This document shows, piece by piece, positions 15,817-25,736 of a DNA stretch of 35,734 nt. The stretch comes from PFJX01 sp964466195 (GTDB lineage: Bacteria; Pseudomonadota; Gammaproteobacteria; Burkholderiales; Thiobacillaceae). The stretch spans positions 1-35,734 of the forward strand of contig CAYXMQ010000032.1 of NCBI GenBank assembly GCA_964466195.1. Reading direction: 5' to 3'. Position 1 is the first letter of the stretch. The number at the start of each line of letters is the position of its first letter. A program made the position numbers and the translations under genes. Below the pieces are notes generated by a model, which was given only the letters and a program-made list of their open reading frames with translations, did not search any database and was not told the DNA's origin.

Positions 15817-17492
15817 GCCGTCCTCCCCTGGCACTGATGGGGAATCAGCTTGCTGGCGCCACAGGCGCAGATCTCGTCGTTGCTCACCTTGATGTGTTCC
15901 ATCTTCACGGTCATGTAGCGGTCGAAATAGTCCTGCAGCGGTTTCTCGATGCCCTTGTCGTACTCCGGCTTGACCGCATGCACCGAGCCGTTGACCACTT
16001 TCACGACCTGTCCGTCGCGCACGATCAGCTCGCCGTCCTTGAACACGTACTGCGGCGTCGCGAACATGGCTTCGCGGTCGGCGTCGTCGCGGTAGACGAC
16101 GATGTCGGCGGCCGCGCCCTCGCCCAGATGGCCGCGATCGGACAAGCCCAGCGAACGCGCCGGCGCAGCGCGCGTCATGATGGCGATCTCGTACAGGGTG
16201 TATTCACGCTCCATGCCGCGCAACTGGCTGTGCGCCGCCGCCTCGGCATTGATCTCATCGAGCTTGCTGTTGCGGAAATTGCGATCCATCAGCAGCCGGA
16301 TCAGGTGCGGGTAGCTGGTGAACGGCGCGCCGTTGGGATGGTCGGTGGTCAGGAAGATGCGCCAGGGGTCGGTCACGCGCAGGAACAATTCCAGGCCGAT
16401 GGCCCATTGCAGCGCATTGACGAAGTTCTTGTCGCGATACTTGAACGGCACCACGCCGCAGCCGGCGTCGCATTCGAGATCCATGACCACCCATTTGTCC
16501 GGGCTGGCGTGGCGATGGTTGCCGTACTGCTTCATGCTGTCGCCGGAAACCGTCACGGTCTGGCCGAACAGCACCTGGCCGACGTCGGCCGACACGTTGC
16601 TCATCCGGTTGATGGCATCGGCGATGCGCTCCGCTTCCGAGGAAAACTTGCGTTCGCCTTCCGTGCCGTAGCTGTGGAACTGGATATGGGTCAGGTGGAT
16701 CGGCAGCCCCTCGGCCGCCGCCATGGTCGCCAGCGTGGTGTCGGCATTGCCGGGTATGCCCAGATTGCTGGCATGTACATGCAGCGGATGCGCGACGCCG
16801 AGGTCATGCACCGCGCGCGTCAGCGCCTGGATGACCTGGCGCGGCGTGACGCCGTAATACGGATGCGCCTCCTCCAGATCGAGGCTGCGCGTGTTGAACT
16901 TGAATGCGGAAATGCCGCCCGGATTCACCACCTTGATCGCCATGGCCTGGCTGGCGTCGAGCGTCCAGCCGACATAGTCGTTGATCAGACGCTGATCGGC
17001 GCCGCTGGACAACAGGCGCAGAAAGAAATCGTCGCTGCCGAGCATGGCGTAAGCGCCTTTGTCCACCATCGGCGTATCGCCCATTTCCAGATGCGTGTGG
17101 CGCGCATTGCTGGGCAGCATGGCCGGCTCGAAGCAGGCGGTGTAACCCATTTCGGCATAGCGATAGCCGGTGCTCCAGGTCGACGGCGCGGCATGGCCGC
17201 AGCCGGCATGCAGCTCGCCCGCCTCGCCCAGCGAGCGCGCCGGCGTCCGGTTGAGGCGATGGTCTTCCGGCAACAGCGCGCGGGCGATGTTCATCTTGCC
17301 GCCGCCGATATGGGTATGCAGATCGATGGCGCCGGCCATCACGACGCTGCCGGCCAGATCGATTTCCCGGTCGATCGTCGTATTCGGCAAGGGTGCGGCG
17401 ACCAGGCGGCCGTGCTCGATATAGAGGTCGCGCAACTGGCCGTCGACGCCGTGGGCGGGGTCGTAAACCCGGCCGTTCTTAAGCCGCAGCAT
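15813..17492 (-). CDS. fhcA: Formyltransferase/hydrolase complex subunit A (formylmethylofuran hydrolase)
   Basis: This 559-aa amidohydrolase-fold subunit hydrolyses formyl-methylofuran to formate. The binuclear metal site is visible: DLHTHIGGG (H59 and H61) at the first strand, then LHVHASNLGI, HLTHIQFHSYG and FLTTDHPNG with the catalytic Asp/His. The N-terminal beta-sandwich begins LRLKNGRVYDPAHGVDGQ and ends in a Cys-containing tail (ICACGASKLIPHQC). The ATG at 17492 is preferred because GGAG lies upstream and family homology begins here; the frame upstream overlaps fhcB. It overlaps fhcB by 14 bp, and its stop overlaps the fhcD start. Confidence 0.96.
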   Translation of the reverse strand: MLRLKNGRVYDPAHGVDGQLRDLYIEHGRLVAAPLPNTTIDREIDLAGSVVMAGAIDLHTHIGGGKMNIARALLPEDHRLNRTPARSLGEAGELHAGCGHAAPSTWSTGYRYAEMGYTACFEPAMLPSNARHTHLEMGDTPMVDKGAYAMLGSDDFFLRLLSSGADQRLINDYVGWTLDASQAMAIKVVNPGGISAFKFNTRSLDLEEAHPYYGVTPRQVIQALTRAVHDLGVAHPLHVHASNLGIPGNADTTLATMAAAEGLPIHLTHIQFHSYGTEGERKFSSEAERIADAINRMSNVSADVGQVLFGQTVTVSGDSMKQYGNHRHASPDKWVVMDLECDAGCGVVPFKYRDKNFVNALQWAIGLELFLRVTDPWRIFLTTDHPNGAPFTSYPHLIRLLMDRNFRNSKLDEINAEAAAHSQLRGMEREYTLYEIAIMTRAAPARSLGLSDRGHLGEGAAADIVVYRDDADREAMFATPQYVFKDGELIVRDGQVVKVVNGSVHAVKPEYDKGIEKPLQDYFDRYMTVKMEHIKVSNDEICACGASKLIPHQCQGRTA

Positions 17493-18789
17493 GCTGCATC
17501 TCCTGTTGAATGGCGGCCAGCGCCTGCGCGACGCTGGGCAAGGCGGACGGCGCCGGCGCCTGCAATGGCAGCGCCACCGCCGCGTCCATCCGGTGCATGA
17601 AACCGGCGTGCTGTACACCCGGCACGGCCACCGGGATGAACACGTCGGGGGCCTGGTCGAAGGTCATGTCGGCGCGCCCGAGCACGATGCTCGGACACGC
17701 CGCGCTCGGCGGCGTGCGCGCCGGATCGAGCGCCGAAATCCAGACCAGCGCATCGACCGCGGCGTCGGCCAGCAGAGCGTCGGTCGCATACGACTGCGGC
17801 TGGTAATGCGGGCCGCTCGCGGTATAGGCCATGCGCAACGGGTATCCGGTCTGCCAGGTGCACACCTGGGCGGCGGAGGTGTCGCCGTCGCTGCCGCCGA
17901 GCGGCAGACCGGCCCAGCGCGTAGTCTGGTTGAGATCCTTGATCAGATCGACGATAGCCTGAATGGTCAGATCGGCGTTGGCAAAATCCAACTCGGACGC
18001 ATTCCAGACCACGACGCCGTAGCGCGCCGCACGCATCGCCGCGAGCAGCGCATCGAGCTGCTGCATCGGCATGCCGGCGACCGGGTCGGCGTCCAGTCGG
18101 CGGCCATGCAGGCGGGCGCGCAGGGCCAGGAACAGCTCACCCAGATGGCGAGCGGGAACAGGGGAGGCGAGGTCTGCATCGGAGGGGTATCCAGGCAACG
18201 GGGAGAGACCGCTGCCGAGGACGACGATCCTCCGATGCAGCTCGCCAAACTGGGACGGATGCGCTGAATGCGGCGGCAGACAACGCTCGAAGAAACGGGG
18301 AAAACGCGAAGCGTCGGTACCGGCCAGCAGGATCAGATCGGCGCGGTTGCGCACTTCGGACAAGGTCGTGGTCACCCAGCCGCCGTCCTGAAACACCCGC
18401 ATGTTGCGGAATTGCGCTGCGCCGTTCATGTGGTCGACCACGCCGGACAGCCTTTCAGCCATCGCCAGCGCGGCGCGATGGCCGCTGACATCGCAGGCCA
18501 GGCCGCCCATCAGAGGACGCCGCGCGCGCGCCAGGATGGACGCGGCGGCGCGATAAGCCGCAGCGGCGGCGACCGGCTGGCCGGCCACCAGCGCCTGTCC
18601 CAGCACAGGAACCGCAAACAGCCGGGCGGCGCGCGCGCAACGGGCGCCTTCCAGACGAGCGCGGCCGTCTTGCGCGGCGACCTTCAGGTCATCGCAGAGC
18701 AGACCGCAAAAAGGACAACTGATAAAGGAATCGGACACGGAGGGATTAACCGAAAAAGGTGACAGCTCGTACCACAAAGCAGGTTCCAT
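17479..18789 (-). CDS. fhcB: Formyltransferase/hydrolase complex subunit B
   Basis: This subunit of about 436 aa is related to the molybdenum/tungsten subunit of formylmethanofuran dehydrogenase. The N-terminus keeps a CPFCGLLCDDL motif, recalling the cluster-binding start of FwdB. At the place where FwdB has its metal-binding Cys (the TASVCHGPS region from memory), this protein reads HMNGAAQFRNM, so the catalytic Cys appears absent, as expected of the non-redox bacterial complex. The following VTTTLSEVRNRADLILLAGTD matches the family well. The start is uncertain: ATG 18789, a GTG at 18738 (just before the conserved part) or an upstream GTG at 18876; none has a good ribosome site. It is the first gene of the operon. 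Confidence 0.9.
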   Translation of the reverse strand: MEPALWYELSPFSVNPSVSDSFISCPFCGLLCDDLKVAAQDGRARLEGARCARAARLFAVPVLGQALVAGQPVAAAAAYRAAASILARARRPLMGGLACDVSGHRAALAMAERLSGVVDHMNGAAQFRNMRVFQDGGWVTTTLSEVRNRADLILLAGTDASRFPRFFERCLPPHSAHPSQFGELHRRIVVLGSGLSPLPGYPSDADLASPVPARHLGELFLALRARLHGRRLDADPVAGMPMQQLDALLAAMRAARYGVVVWNASELDFANADLTIQAIVDLIKDLNQTTRWAGLPLGGSDGDTSAAQVCTWQTGYPLRMAYTASGPHYQPQSYATDALLADAAVDALVWISALDPARTPPSAACPSIVLGRADMTFDQAPDVFIPVAVPGVQHAGFMHRMDAAVALPLQAPAPSALPSVAQALAAIQQEMQHAAA

Positions 18790-18888
18790 GCCATCGCAGC
18801 CAACGCAGCGCAACGAGCCGGCAATGACGCCGGCTTCCTCGCCCTCGCGGGCCGCACTGTCGTCCGCAGGCCGCACGGCGGCGACGCC

Positions 18889-18915
18889 ATATTACAAATC
18901 GGCGACAGGCATCAA
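18889..18915 (-). promoter_or_regulatory. Candidate sigma70-type promoter for the fhc operon
   Basis: On the minus strand, TTGATG is followed after 15 bp by TAATAT. The spacing is shorter than the ideal 17 bp. It sits about 100 bp before the chosen fhcB ATG, which fits a leader and speaks against the upstream GTG at 18876 as the start. Confidence 0.35.
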
Positions 18916-19063
18916 TGAAGCGCCAATCGCCGTGAATTCAACAACCTGGACGGCAGCGCGGCGCGGATTTGTGCGGCAGTCCGGCATACAAATGCGCAAG
19001 CGACGCGATAGCCGCCATGCCCGCCGAAGCGCGCTTTTCGCTGTAACGCCAGCGACGCGTTCA

Positions 19064-19082
19064 GCGTGACAGATTGTCACGC
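19064..19082. promoter_or_regulatory. Palindromic operator-like site upstream of mptG
   Basis: GCGTGACA-GAT-TGTCACGC is a perfect 8-bp inverted repeat with a 3-bp centre, about 105 bp before the mptG start in the divergent region. It has the form of a dimeric regulator site; the regulator is unknown. No T-tract follows, so it does not look like a terminator. Confidence 0.5.
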
Positions 19083-19187
19083 CGGAACACGGCGCGCGAC
19101 GGCTAGCCGCCTGATAGATATGGCTTTTGTCCTATGGCACGGAGATTGCTTCATGGAAACACCGACGCCACGAATATCGCCAACGCC

Positions 19188-20177
19188 ATGCTCTCCAATC
19201 CGCTTTCCAGCACCACGGTCCGCGCTCCGGCCCGACTGCACATGGGGTTTCTCGACCTCAACGGCAGCCTGGGACGTCGCTTCGGCAGCCTGGGCTTGGC
19301 CTTGGAAGAGTTGTCGACGACGGTCACGGTTCGCCCGGCCGAGACGATTACCGCCCGCGGCCCGGAGGCGGAACGCGCCGCCGGGTTCGCCCGCCAAAGC
19401 CTGGCGGCGCTGGGCATCGACGCAGGCGCCGAAATCGTCGTCGAGCGAGCGATACCCGGCCATGCCGGACTCGGCTCCGGCACCCAGCTCGCACTGGTGG
19501 TCGGCACCGCGCTGGCGCGCCTGTATGGCGTCGATTGGCCGCTGCGCGAGATGGCCGCCACGTTGGGCCGCGGCGGTCGCTCCGGCATCGGCCTGGGCCT
19601 GTTCGAGCAGGGCGGCTTCCTGGTCGATGGCGGCCGCGGCGGCCGCGATGAGCCGCCGACGGTCATCGCCCGGCTGGAGTTTCCGGTTTCCTGGCGCTTC
19701 ATCCTGGTATTCGATCCCAGTTTCCAGGGCCTGCACGGCGATCTGGAAAAACAGGCTTTCGCCAATTTGCCGCGCCTCAGCGAGGGCCGTTCCGGCCAGC
19801 TCTGCCGCCTGGCGTTGATGCAGGCCATGCCGGCGCTGGTGGAGCGCAATGTGCGCAGCTTCGGCGAAGCCATCAGCATCATTCAGGAAATCATCGGCGA
19901 CCATTTCGCCGCTGCGCAGGGCGGACGTTTTGCCAGCCCGCAGGTCAGCCGCGCACTGGCCTGGCTCAGCGCCAATGGCGCCGCCGGCATCGGCCAGAGT
20001 TCGTGGGGCCCGACCGGTTTCGCGCTGACCGATTCGGAAACCTCGGCGCACGGCCTGGCGCGCGCGGCGCGTTCGGCGTTCGCCGACACCGGACTGGAGT
20101 TCATGGTCTGCGCCGGCCGCAACCGGGGCGCCGAGGTGTACACGGAAAACCGGGCCGCGCTGGCGCGCGCCGGCTGA
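19188..20177 (+). CDS. mptG: Beta-ribofuranosylaminobenzene 5'-phosphate synthase
   Basis: This 329-aa cytoplasmic enzyme makes the first committed intermediate of H4MPT from p-aminobenzoate (or hydroxybenzoate) and PRPP. It belongs to the GHMP-kinase-like fold, with RAPARLHMGFLDLNG at the N-terminus, GLGSGTQLAL as the glycine-rich loop and GGRSGIGLGLFEQGGFLVDGG, typical of RFAP synthases. The C-terminal GQSSWGPTGFAL completes the family pattern. I chose the ATG at 19188, which starts just before the conserved part; an in-frame ATG at 19134 would add 18 residues. Neither has a clear ribosome site. It is the first gene of the plus-strand C1 operon, with mtdB following 34 bp later. Confidence 0.93.
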   Translation: MLSNPLSSTTVRAPARLHMGFLDLNGSLGRRFGSLGLALEELSTTVTVRPAETITARGPEAERAAGFARQSLAALGIDAGAEIVVERAIPGHAGLGSGTQLALVVGTALARLYGVDWPLREMAATLGRGGRSGIGLGLFEQGGFLVDGGRGGRDEPPTVIARLEFPVSWRFILVFDPSFQGLHGDLEKQAFANLPRLSEGRSGQLCRLALMQAMPALVERNVRSFGEAISIIQEIIGDHFAAAQGGRFASPQVSRALAWLSANGAAGIGQSSWGPTGFALTDSETSAHGLARAARSAFADTGLEFMVCAGRNRGAEVYTENRAALARAG

Positions 20178-20211
20178 GCCCGGACAGCCCCGCTTCATCT
20201 TCGGAGACAAC

Positions 20212-21114
20212 ATGGAAAAACCCTATCTGCTGCATTTCGCCACGCCCGGCGCACGGGTCAGCCCGTTTGACGTGAACATGGCCTACGACGCCGGCTGGAA
20301 TGCCGTCATTCCGTATCCCGGCGTCGCGTTGGAGGACATGGCCGGCTTTACTCAAGATGCGATTTTTTCGCGCGGCCCGAAGGGGGTCAAACGCACCGGC
20401 ATTTTCATCGGCGGCCGCGATGCCGTGCTCGCCGCCGACATGCTGGACGCCGCCCGCAAGGCGATGGTGCCGCCGTTCGAAGTATCGGTGTTCGCCGATC
20501 CCAGCGGCGCCTACACCACGGCAGCGGCGATGATCGCCAAGGTGGAACAGGCGCTGAAAAACAAGCACGGCAAGTCACTGGCCGGTCAGCGGGTCACCGT
20601 ATTCGGCGGCACCGGCCCGGTCGGCATGGTTGCGGCTGTGCTGGCGGCGCAGGCCGGCGCCGAGGTGACCATTCCCGGTCATGACGGCCTGGCGCGCGGC
20701 CAGGAAGCCGCTGATCTGGTCAACGCCCATTTCGGCGTGCAGGTGCGCGCCGTCGACGGCAGCAGTGAAGCGGCCAAACTGGCGCTGCTGGCGACCACCG
20801 ATGTCGCTCTGGCCACCGCAAAGGCCGGCGTCCAAGTGCTGTCCGCCGCACACCTCGCCGCCGCACCGATGCTGCTGGTCGCCGCGGACATCAACGCCGT
20901 GCCGCCGGCCGGCATCGCCGGCATCGGCGTAATGGACAACGCCGCCCCGCTGGCCGCCGCATCCGGCGTCGCCGTCGGCATCGGTCCGCTCGCTATCGGC
21001 AACGTCAAATACAAGGTGCAACAAGGTTTGCTGCAAGCCATGTTGAGCGCAGACCAGCCGCTTTATCTCGGGTTTTCCGAGGCGTTCGACGAGGCGCGCC
21101 GGCATGTCGGCTGA
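20212..21114 (+). CDS. mtdB: NAD(P)-dependent methylene-H4MPT dehydrogenase
   Basis: This 300-aa cytoplasmic dehydrogenase oxidises methylene-H4MPT to methenyl-H4MPT with NAD(P)+. The N-terminal family part (LLHFATPGARVSPFDVNMAYDAGW) is followed by a Rossmann segment with VFGGTGPVGMVAAVLAAQAGAEV at about residues 128-150. The C-terminus contains GIGPLAIGNVKYKVQQGLL, typical of MtdA/MtdB. I assign MtdB because of its place among mch, fae and fhc genes; MtdA shares the fold but acts on both folate and H4MPT. CGGAGACAAC precedes the ATG. Its end overlaps the next gene by 11 bp. Confidence 0.93.
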   Translation: MEKPYLLHFATPGARVSPFDVNMAYDAGWNAVIPYPGVALEDMAGFTQDAIFSRGPKGVKRTGIFIGGRDAVLAADMLDAARKAMVPPFEVSVFADPSGAYTTAAAMIAKVEQALKNKHGKSLAGQRVTVFGGTGPVGMVAAVLAAQAGAEVTIPGHDGLARGQEAADLVNAHFGVQVRAVDGSSEAAKLALLATTDVALATAKAGVQVLSAAHLAAAPMLLVAADINAVPPAGIAGIGVMDNAAPLAAASGVAVGIGPLAIGNVKYKVQQGLLQAMLSADQPLYLGFSEAFDEARRHVG

Positions 21115-22282
21115 ACGCCGCTCCCGCTCCTGGCTGATCGCCGCCCTGTCCGGGCGCGGTCTGGCCAAGGCAGCCACGCGCGCCGGCCTGCCGACGCGCG
21201 GCATCGACGGCTACGCCGATCTGGATACGCAGGCCTACAGCCGCGCCTGGGCGCGCGCGCCGCAGACCGCAGATTACAGTCTCGACCCGAGCACGCTGCT
21301 GGACCAGGCCGCGACACTGTGCCCGCCGACCCGCTGCCACGGCCTGGTCTACGGCGCCGGCTTCGAGTCGCGCCCGGAATTGCTGGCGCAACTGGCGGAA
21401 GGCCGCCGCCTGTTCGGCAACTCGCCCGAAGTGCTGGCGCAAACCGGCAATCCGACGCGTTTTTTTCCGTTGCTGAAGCGGCTCGGCATCCCGCACCCCG
21501 AAGTCCGCTACACGCGTCCGCGCCGCGCGCTGGGCTGGCTGTCCAAGCAGGCCGGCGCCTGCGGCGGCACGCACATTCAGCCCGTGTTGCCCAACACCGA
21601 CGGCGCCGGGCGTTATTTCCAACGCCAGGTGCAGGGCCAGAGCTGCTCACTGCTGTTTCTGGCCAACGGCCATACGATATTCCCGGTCGGCTTCAACCGC
21701 CCGTTGCCGCCGCCGCCGGAAGCGCCGGGGCCCTGGGCCTATTCCGGCGCGGCGCGGCTGGGAGGCGAAACCAGCCGCGATTTTGCCGCGCTGCTCGACG
21801 CCGCGCGCGCGCTGACCTCGGCGCTGGGCCTGAAAGGCCTCAACGGCATCGACGTCATGATCGACCAGCGCGACTGGAAGCTGCTGGAACTGAATCCGCG
21901 CCCCACCGCCACGATGGAACTGTGGGACGTGGCGCCGATGCCGTCGCTGTTCGATCTGCACGTGCAAGCCTGCCAGGGCGTGCTGCCGACCAGTCTGCCC
22001 AACTTGCAAGGCTGTCTGGCTTCGGCGGTGGTGTACGCCGGCGAAACGCTGCAGATCCCAAGCGACTTCGTCTGGCCGGACTGGTGCTCCGATCTGCCCG
22101 CCGCCGGCAGCGTCATTTCACCCGGCGAACCGGTTTGCACCGTACTGGCGGCCGGCGACAGCGTCACCGTCGCCGAGTATTGGGCGGGCGAGTTCCGCCG
22201 CAGCATCCTGCGCCGCCTGAGCAGTTTCCAGGCGCGCGATTTTTCCCTTTCCAACACGACCGAAGAACCGGCCTGGGCCTGA
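21104..22282 (+). CDS. ATP-grasp ligase of the COG2232 type, C1 cluster
   Basis: This 392-aa cytoplasmic protein has an ATP-grasp fold. The ATP/metal-binding signature is near residues 245-275: GLNGIDVMI followed by KLLELNPRPTATMEL. A nucleotide-binding stretch with GACGGTHIQPV lies near residue 147. ATP-grasp enzymes couple a carboxylate to an amine or thiol. The N-terminal half (SWLIAALSGRGLAKAATRAGL) resembles a Rossmann-like domain. It is one of the conserved but unassigned genes that travel with H4MPT clusters of methylotrophs; a role in methylofuran or H4MPT tailoring is likely but not proven. It overlaps mtdB by 11 bp and ends 5 bp before mch. Confidence 0.8.
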   Translation: MSAERRSRSWLIAALSGRGLAKAATRAGLPTRGIDGYADLDTQAYSRAWARAPQTADYSLDPSTLLDQAATLCPPTRCHGLVYGAGFESRPELLAQLAEGRRLFGNSPEVLAQTGNPTRFFPLLKRLGIPHPEVRYTRPRRALGWLSKQAGACGGTHIQPVLPNTDGAGRYFQRQVQGQSCSLLFLANGHTIFPVGFNRPLPPPPEAPGPWAYSGAARLGGETSRDFAALLDAARALTSALGLKGLNGIDVMIDQRDWKLLELNPRPTATMELWDVAPMPSLFDLHVQACQGVLPTSLPNLQGCLASAVVYAGETLQIPSDFVWPDWCSDLPAAGSVISPGEPVCTVLAAGDSVTVAEYWAGEFRRSILRRLSSFQARDFSLSNTTEEPAWA

Positions 22283-22287
22283 ACCTG

Positions 22288-23256
22288 ATGAACATCGATC
22301 CCACTCTCAGCATCAATCAATTGGCCAATCCGCTGCTGGACGACCTGATTGCACGCGCCGCCGAACTGCGTCTGGCCGTATCGCACCAGGACAACGGCGT
22401 ACGCATCGTCGACGCCGGTATCAAGGTGACGGGCGGCGTCGAAGCCGGCCGCCGCATCGCTGAAATCTGCCTGGCCGGATTGGGCCGCGTCAGCCTGACC
22501 GCGGCCGGCAGCACCGCCTGGCCCTGGGAGCTGACGGTTTCCACCGCGCAGCCGGTACTGGCTTGCCTGGGCAGCCAGTATGCTGGCTGGAGCCTGGCGC
22601 ACGGCGAGGGCAAAAACGCTTTCTTCGCGCTCGGTTCCGGCCCCGGCCGCGCCCTCGCCGCGCGAGAGGAATTGTTCGGCGAGCTGGGCTACCGCGACAC
22701 AGGCAGCCGTACCTGTTTGGTGCTGGAAACCGACACGATGCCGCCGCTGCCTTTGCTCGACAAGATCGCCGAGCAGTGCGGCATCGCTGCCGATCAGCTG
22801 ACCCTGATCCTGACCCCGACCAGCAGCCTGGCCGGCGGCGTGCAGGTGGTCGCGCGCGTTCTGGAAGTGGCGCTGCACAAGGCGCATTTCCTCGGCTTTC
22901 CGCTCGACCATATCGTCGACGGCATGGGCACGGCGCCGGTCTGCCCGCCGTCGCCGGATTTCCTGACTGCGATGGGCCGCACCAATGACGCCATTCTGTT
23001 CGGCGGCCGCGTGCACCTGTTCGTCGCCGGCGAGGAAGCTGCCGCCGCAGACCTGGCCAACCGTCTGCCCAGCGTGGCTTCGGCCGACTACGGCCAGCCG
23101 TTTGCGCAGGTGTTCAAGGCGGCGGGCTACGACTTCTACAAGATCGACCCGCTGCTGTTTGCGCCGGCCCAGGTCTGCGTGACCTGCCTGAGCAGCGGCC
23201 GCAGCTTCCGCGCCGGCCGCCTCGATGCGGAATTGCTGGAACGTTCATTCGCATGA
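22288..23256 (+). CDS. mch: Methenyl-H4MPT cyclohydrolase
   Basis: This 322-aa cytoplasmic enzyme hydrolyses methenyl-H4MPT to formyl-H4MPT. Typical sequence includes the start MNIDPTLSINQLANPLLDDL, the central GWSLAHGEGKNAFFALGSGPGRAL, the substrate-site segment LILTPTSSLAGGVQVVARVLEVALHK (recognised in parts), DHIVDGMGTAPVCPPSP and the C-terminal YDFYKIDPLLFAPAQV. Length is that of the family. The ATG at 22288 lies 5 bp after the previous stop; the frame is open much further upstream but that part is antisense-like shadow of the ATP-grasp gene. The stop overlaps the next start by 4 bp (ATGA). Confidence 0.96.
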   Translation: MNIDPTLSINQLANPLLDDLIARAAELRLAVSHQDNGVRIVDAGIKVTGGVEAGRRIAEICLAGLGRVSLTAAGSTAWPWELTVSTAQPVLACLGSQYAGWSLAHGEGKNAFFALGSGPGRALAAREELFGELGYRDTGSRTCLVLETDTMPPLPLLDKIAEQCGIAADQLTLILTPTSSLAGGVQVVARVLEVALHKAHFLGFPLDHIVDGMGTAPVCPPSPDFLTAMGRTNDAILFGGRVHLFVAGEEAAAADLANRLPSVASADYGQPFAQVFKAAGYDFYKIDPLLFAPAQVCVTCLSSGRSFRAGRLDAELLERSFA

Positions 23257-24187
23257 ACTCCGCGCTCAAAAGCCACGCTAACGGCCGCATCGCCGTCTTC
23301 ACCGACGATCCCGGCTGGCACGGCAAACGCCTGCAGCGCGCCTTTGCTGCGCGCGGTTACGCCGCCGAGTTCGTGTCGTTGACGGAATGCCGCGTGGACC
23401 TGGAAAGCGGCATCGGCGGCATCGTGCTGCCCGGCTTCGAACAGCGTCTGCCGGACGGCGTATTCGTACGCGGCGTGCCCGGCGGCACGCTGGAACAGGT
23501 GATCCTGCGCCTGGATTTCCTGCACGTACTGCCGGCCATCGGCGTGCCGGTCTACAACTCGGCGCGCGCGATCGAAAGAAGCGTCGACAAGGCGATGACC
23601 AGCCTGCTGCTGCATCAGGCCGGAATTCCGACGCCGCCGACCTGGGTCGCCGAGTCCGAGACGCAGGCGCGCGCATTGTTGATGCGCGAGGTGGCGCGCG
23701 GCCACGAGCTGGTGCTGAAACCGCTGTTCGGCTCACAGGGCGCCGGCCTGCGCCGGCTGGCGCATCCCGCCGACCTGCCGGCGGGCGAGGAATACCGCAA
23801 TGTGTATTACCTGCAACGGTATGTCGGCGCTGAAAGCGGCGGCTGGGAAGATTACCGCGTGCTGGTGGTCGGCGGCGCCAGTCGCGCTGCGATGAAGCGC
23901 AAGGGCGCGAACTGGATCAATAACGTCGCCCAGGGTGCAGCCTGCGAGGCCGCGCCGGCCGACGCGGAACTGTATGCACTGGCCGAGGCGGCGACGCGCG
24001 CCCTCGCCATGGACTACGCCGGGGTCGACCTGATACGCGACCGGGAAGGCCGCCTCAGCGTTCTGGAGGTCAACAGCATTCCCGCCTGGCGCGGTTTGCA
24101 GAGCGTGGTCGAGGCCGACATCGCCGGTCTGCTGGCTGACGACCTGCTCGACCGTTACGTGGCAAAAAACCAACGCGAGCGCTGCGC

Positions 24188-24191
<4 letters not shown>
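23253..24191 (+). CDS. RimK-like ATP-grasp ligase (Orf17-type)
   Basis: This 312-aa cytoplasmic ligase is of the RimK/glutathione-synthetase group. It has a pre-ATP-grasp N-domain (RIAVFTDDPGWHGKRLQRAF), then ATP-binding elements ELVLKPLFGSQGAGLRRL and the metal-binding end DLIRDREGRLSVLEVNSIPAWRGL. RimK relatives add glutamates to proteins or cofactors. In the H4MPT clusters of methylotrophs a homologue known as Orf17 is required for C1 growth on genetic evidence. Methylofuran carries a polyglutamate side chain, so glutamate ligation is an attractive function, but this is inference. It overlaps mch by 4 bp and the next gene by 4 bp. Confidence 0.85.
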
Positions 24192-25099
<908 letters not shown>

Positions 25100-25208
25100 T
25101 GTTCTGAAGCGTCTTTTAGGTTCTGCAACAAGTGGTAAACCAGCGAACGACTCGGCGCTGGCAAGCCACTCTAAATCGACCGAGTCTGTGCAATTCAAGG
25201 AGAAAACG

Positions 25209-25721
25209 ATGGCTAAAATTGATCGCGTAATGGTAGGCGAGTCCCTGGTAGGTGATGGCAACGAAGTCGCGCATATCGACCTGATCATGGGTCCGCGTGG
25301 TAGCGCCGTGGAAGCAGCTTTCTGCAATGGCCTGGTCAACAACAAGGACGGCTTCACCTCCTTGCTGGCGGTGGTTGCTCCCAACCTGCCGTGCAAGCCG
25401 AACACCATGATGTTCAACAAAGTGACCATCAAGGGCGCCAAGCAGGCCGTGCAGATGTTTGGCCCGGCACAACGCGGCGTGGCGATGGCCGTGGCGGATT
25501 GCGTCGAAGACGGCACCATTCCGGCTGACGAAGCCGACAACCTGTTCATCTGCGTCGGCGTGTTCATCCACTGGCAAGCCGAAGACGACGCCAAGATCCA
25601 GGACTACAACTACGCCGCTACCAAGGAGTCGATCAAGCGCGCCGTCGCCGGCACGCCGACCGCTGCTGAAGTGGTTGCCAAGAAGGGCACCTCCGGTCAC
25701 CCCTTCGCCGCCCACAACTAA
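25209..25721 (+). CDS. fae: Formaldehyde-activating enzyme
   Basis: This 170-aa cytoplasmic enzyme condenses formaldehyde with H4MPT to methylene-H4MPT, the entry step of the pathway. It has the exact family length, with VGESLVGDGNEVAHIDLIMG (containing the conserved catalytic-type His), GFTSLLAVVAPNLPCKPNTMM (recognised in parts) and KGAKQAVQMFGPAQ. The ATG at 25209 has a textbook AAGGAG six bases upstream. The frame stays open back to ATG 25092, itself behind AGGTG, so a 39-residue N-terminal extension is possible. Codons are more biased to GGT, CGT and AAG than in neighbours, which suits a very abundant protein. Confidence 0.97.
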   Translation: MAKIDRVMVGESLVGDGNEVAHIDLIMGPRGSAVEAAFCNGLVNNKDGFTSLLAVVAPNLPCKPNTMMFNKVTIKGAKQAVQMFGPAQRGVAMAVADCVEDGTIPADEADNLFICVGVFIHWQAEDDAKIQDYNYAATKESIKRAVAGTPTAAEVVAKKGTSGHPFAAHN

Positions 25722-25736
25722 GCGGGAGCGGAAATC

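Larger units (their letters stand above)
18790..19187. other. Divergent regulatory region between fhcB and mptG
   Basis: This roughly 400-bp gap separates the minus-strand fhc operon from the plus-strand mptG operon and shows no convincing gene. It is less GC-rich than the flanking genes near 18880-18990. It contains a likely fhcB promoter (18889-18915) and a strong palindrome (19064-19082), so control of both C1 operons probably converges here. True starts of both genes remain ambiguous because ribosome sites are weak. Confidence 0.6.

Noticed and set aside
15837..17600. Long plus-strand open frame (587 codons) opposite fhcA
   Set aside because: It is the antisense shadow of fhcA, whose metal-binding motifs and operon context are clear. 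High GC leaves such frames open by chance.
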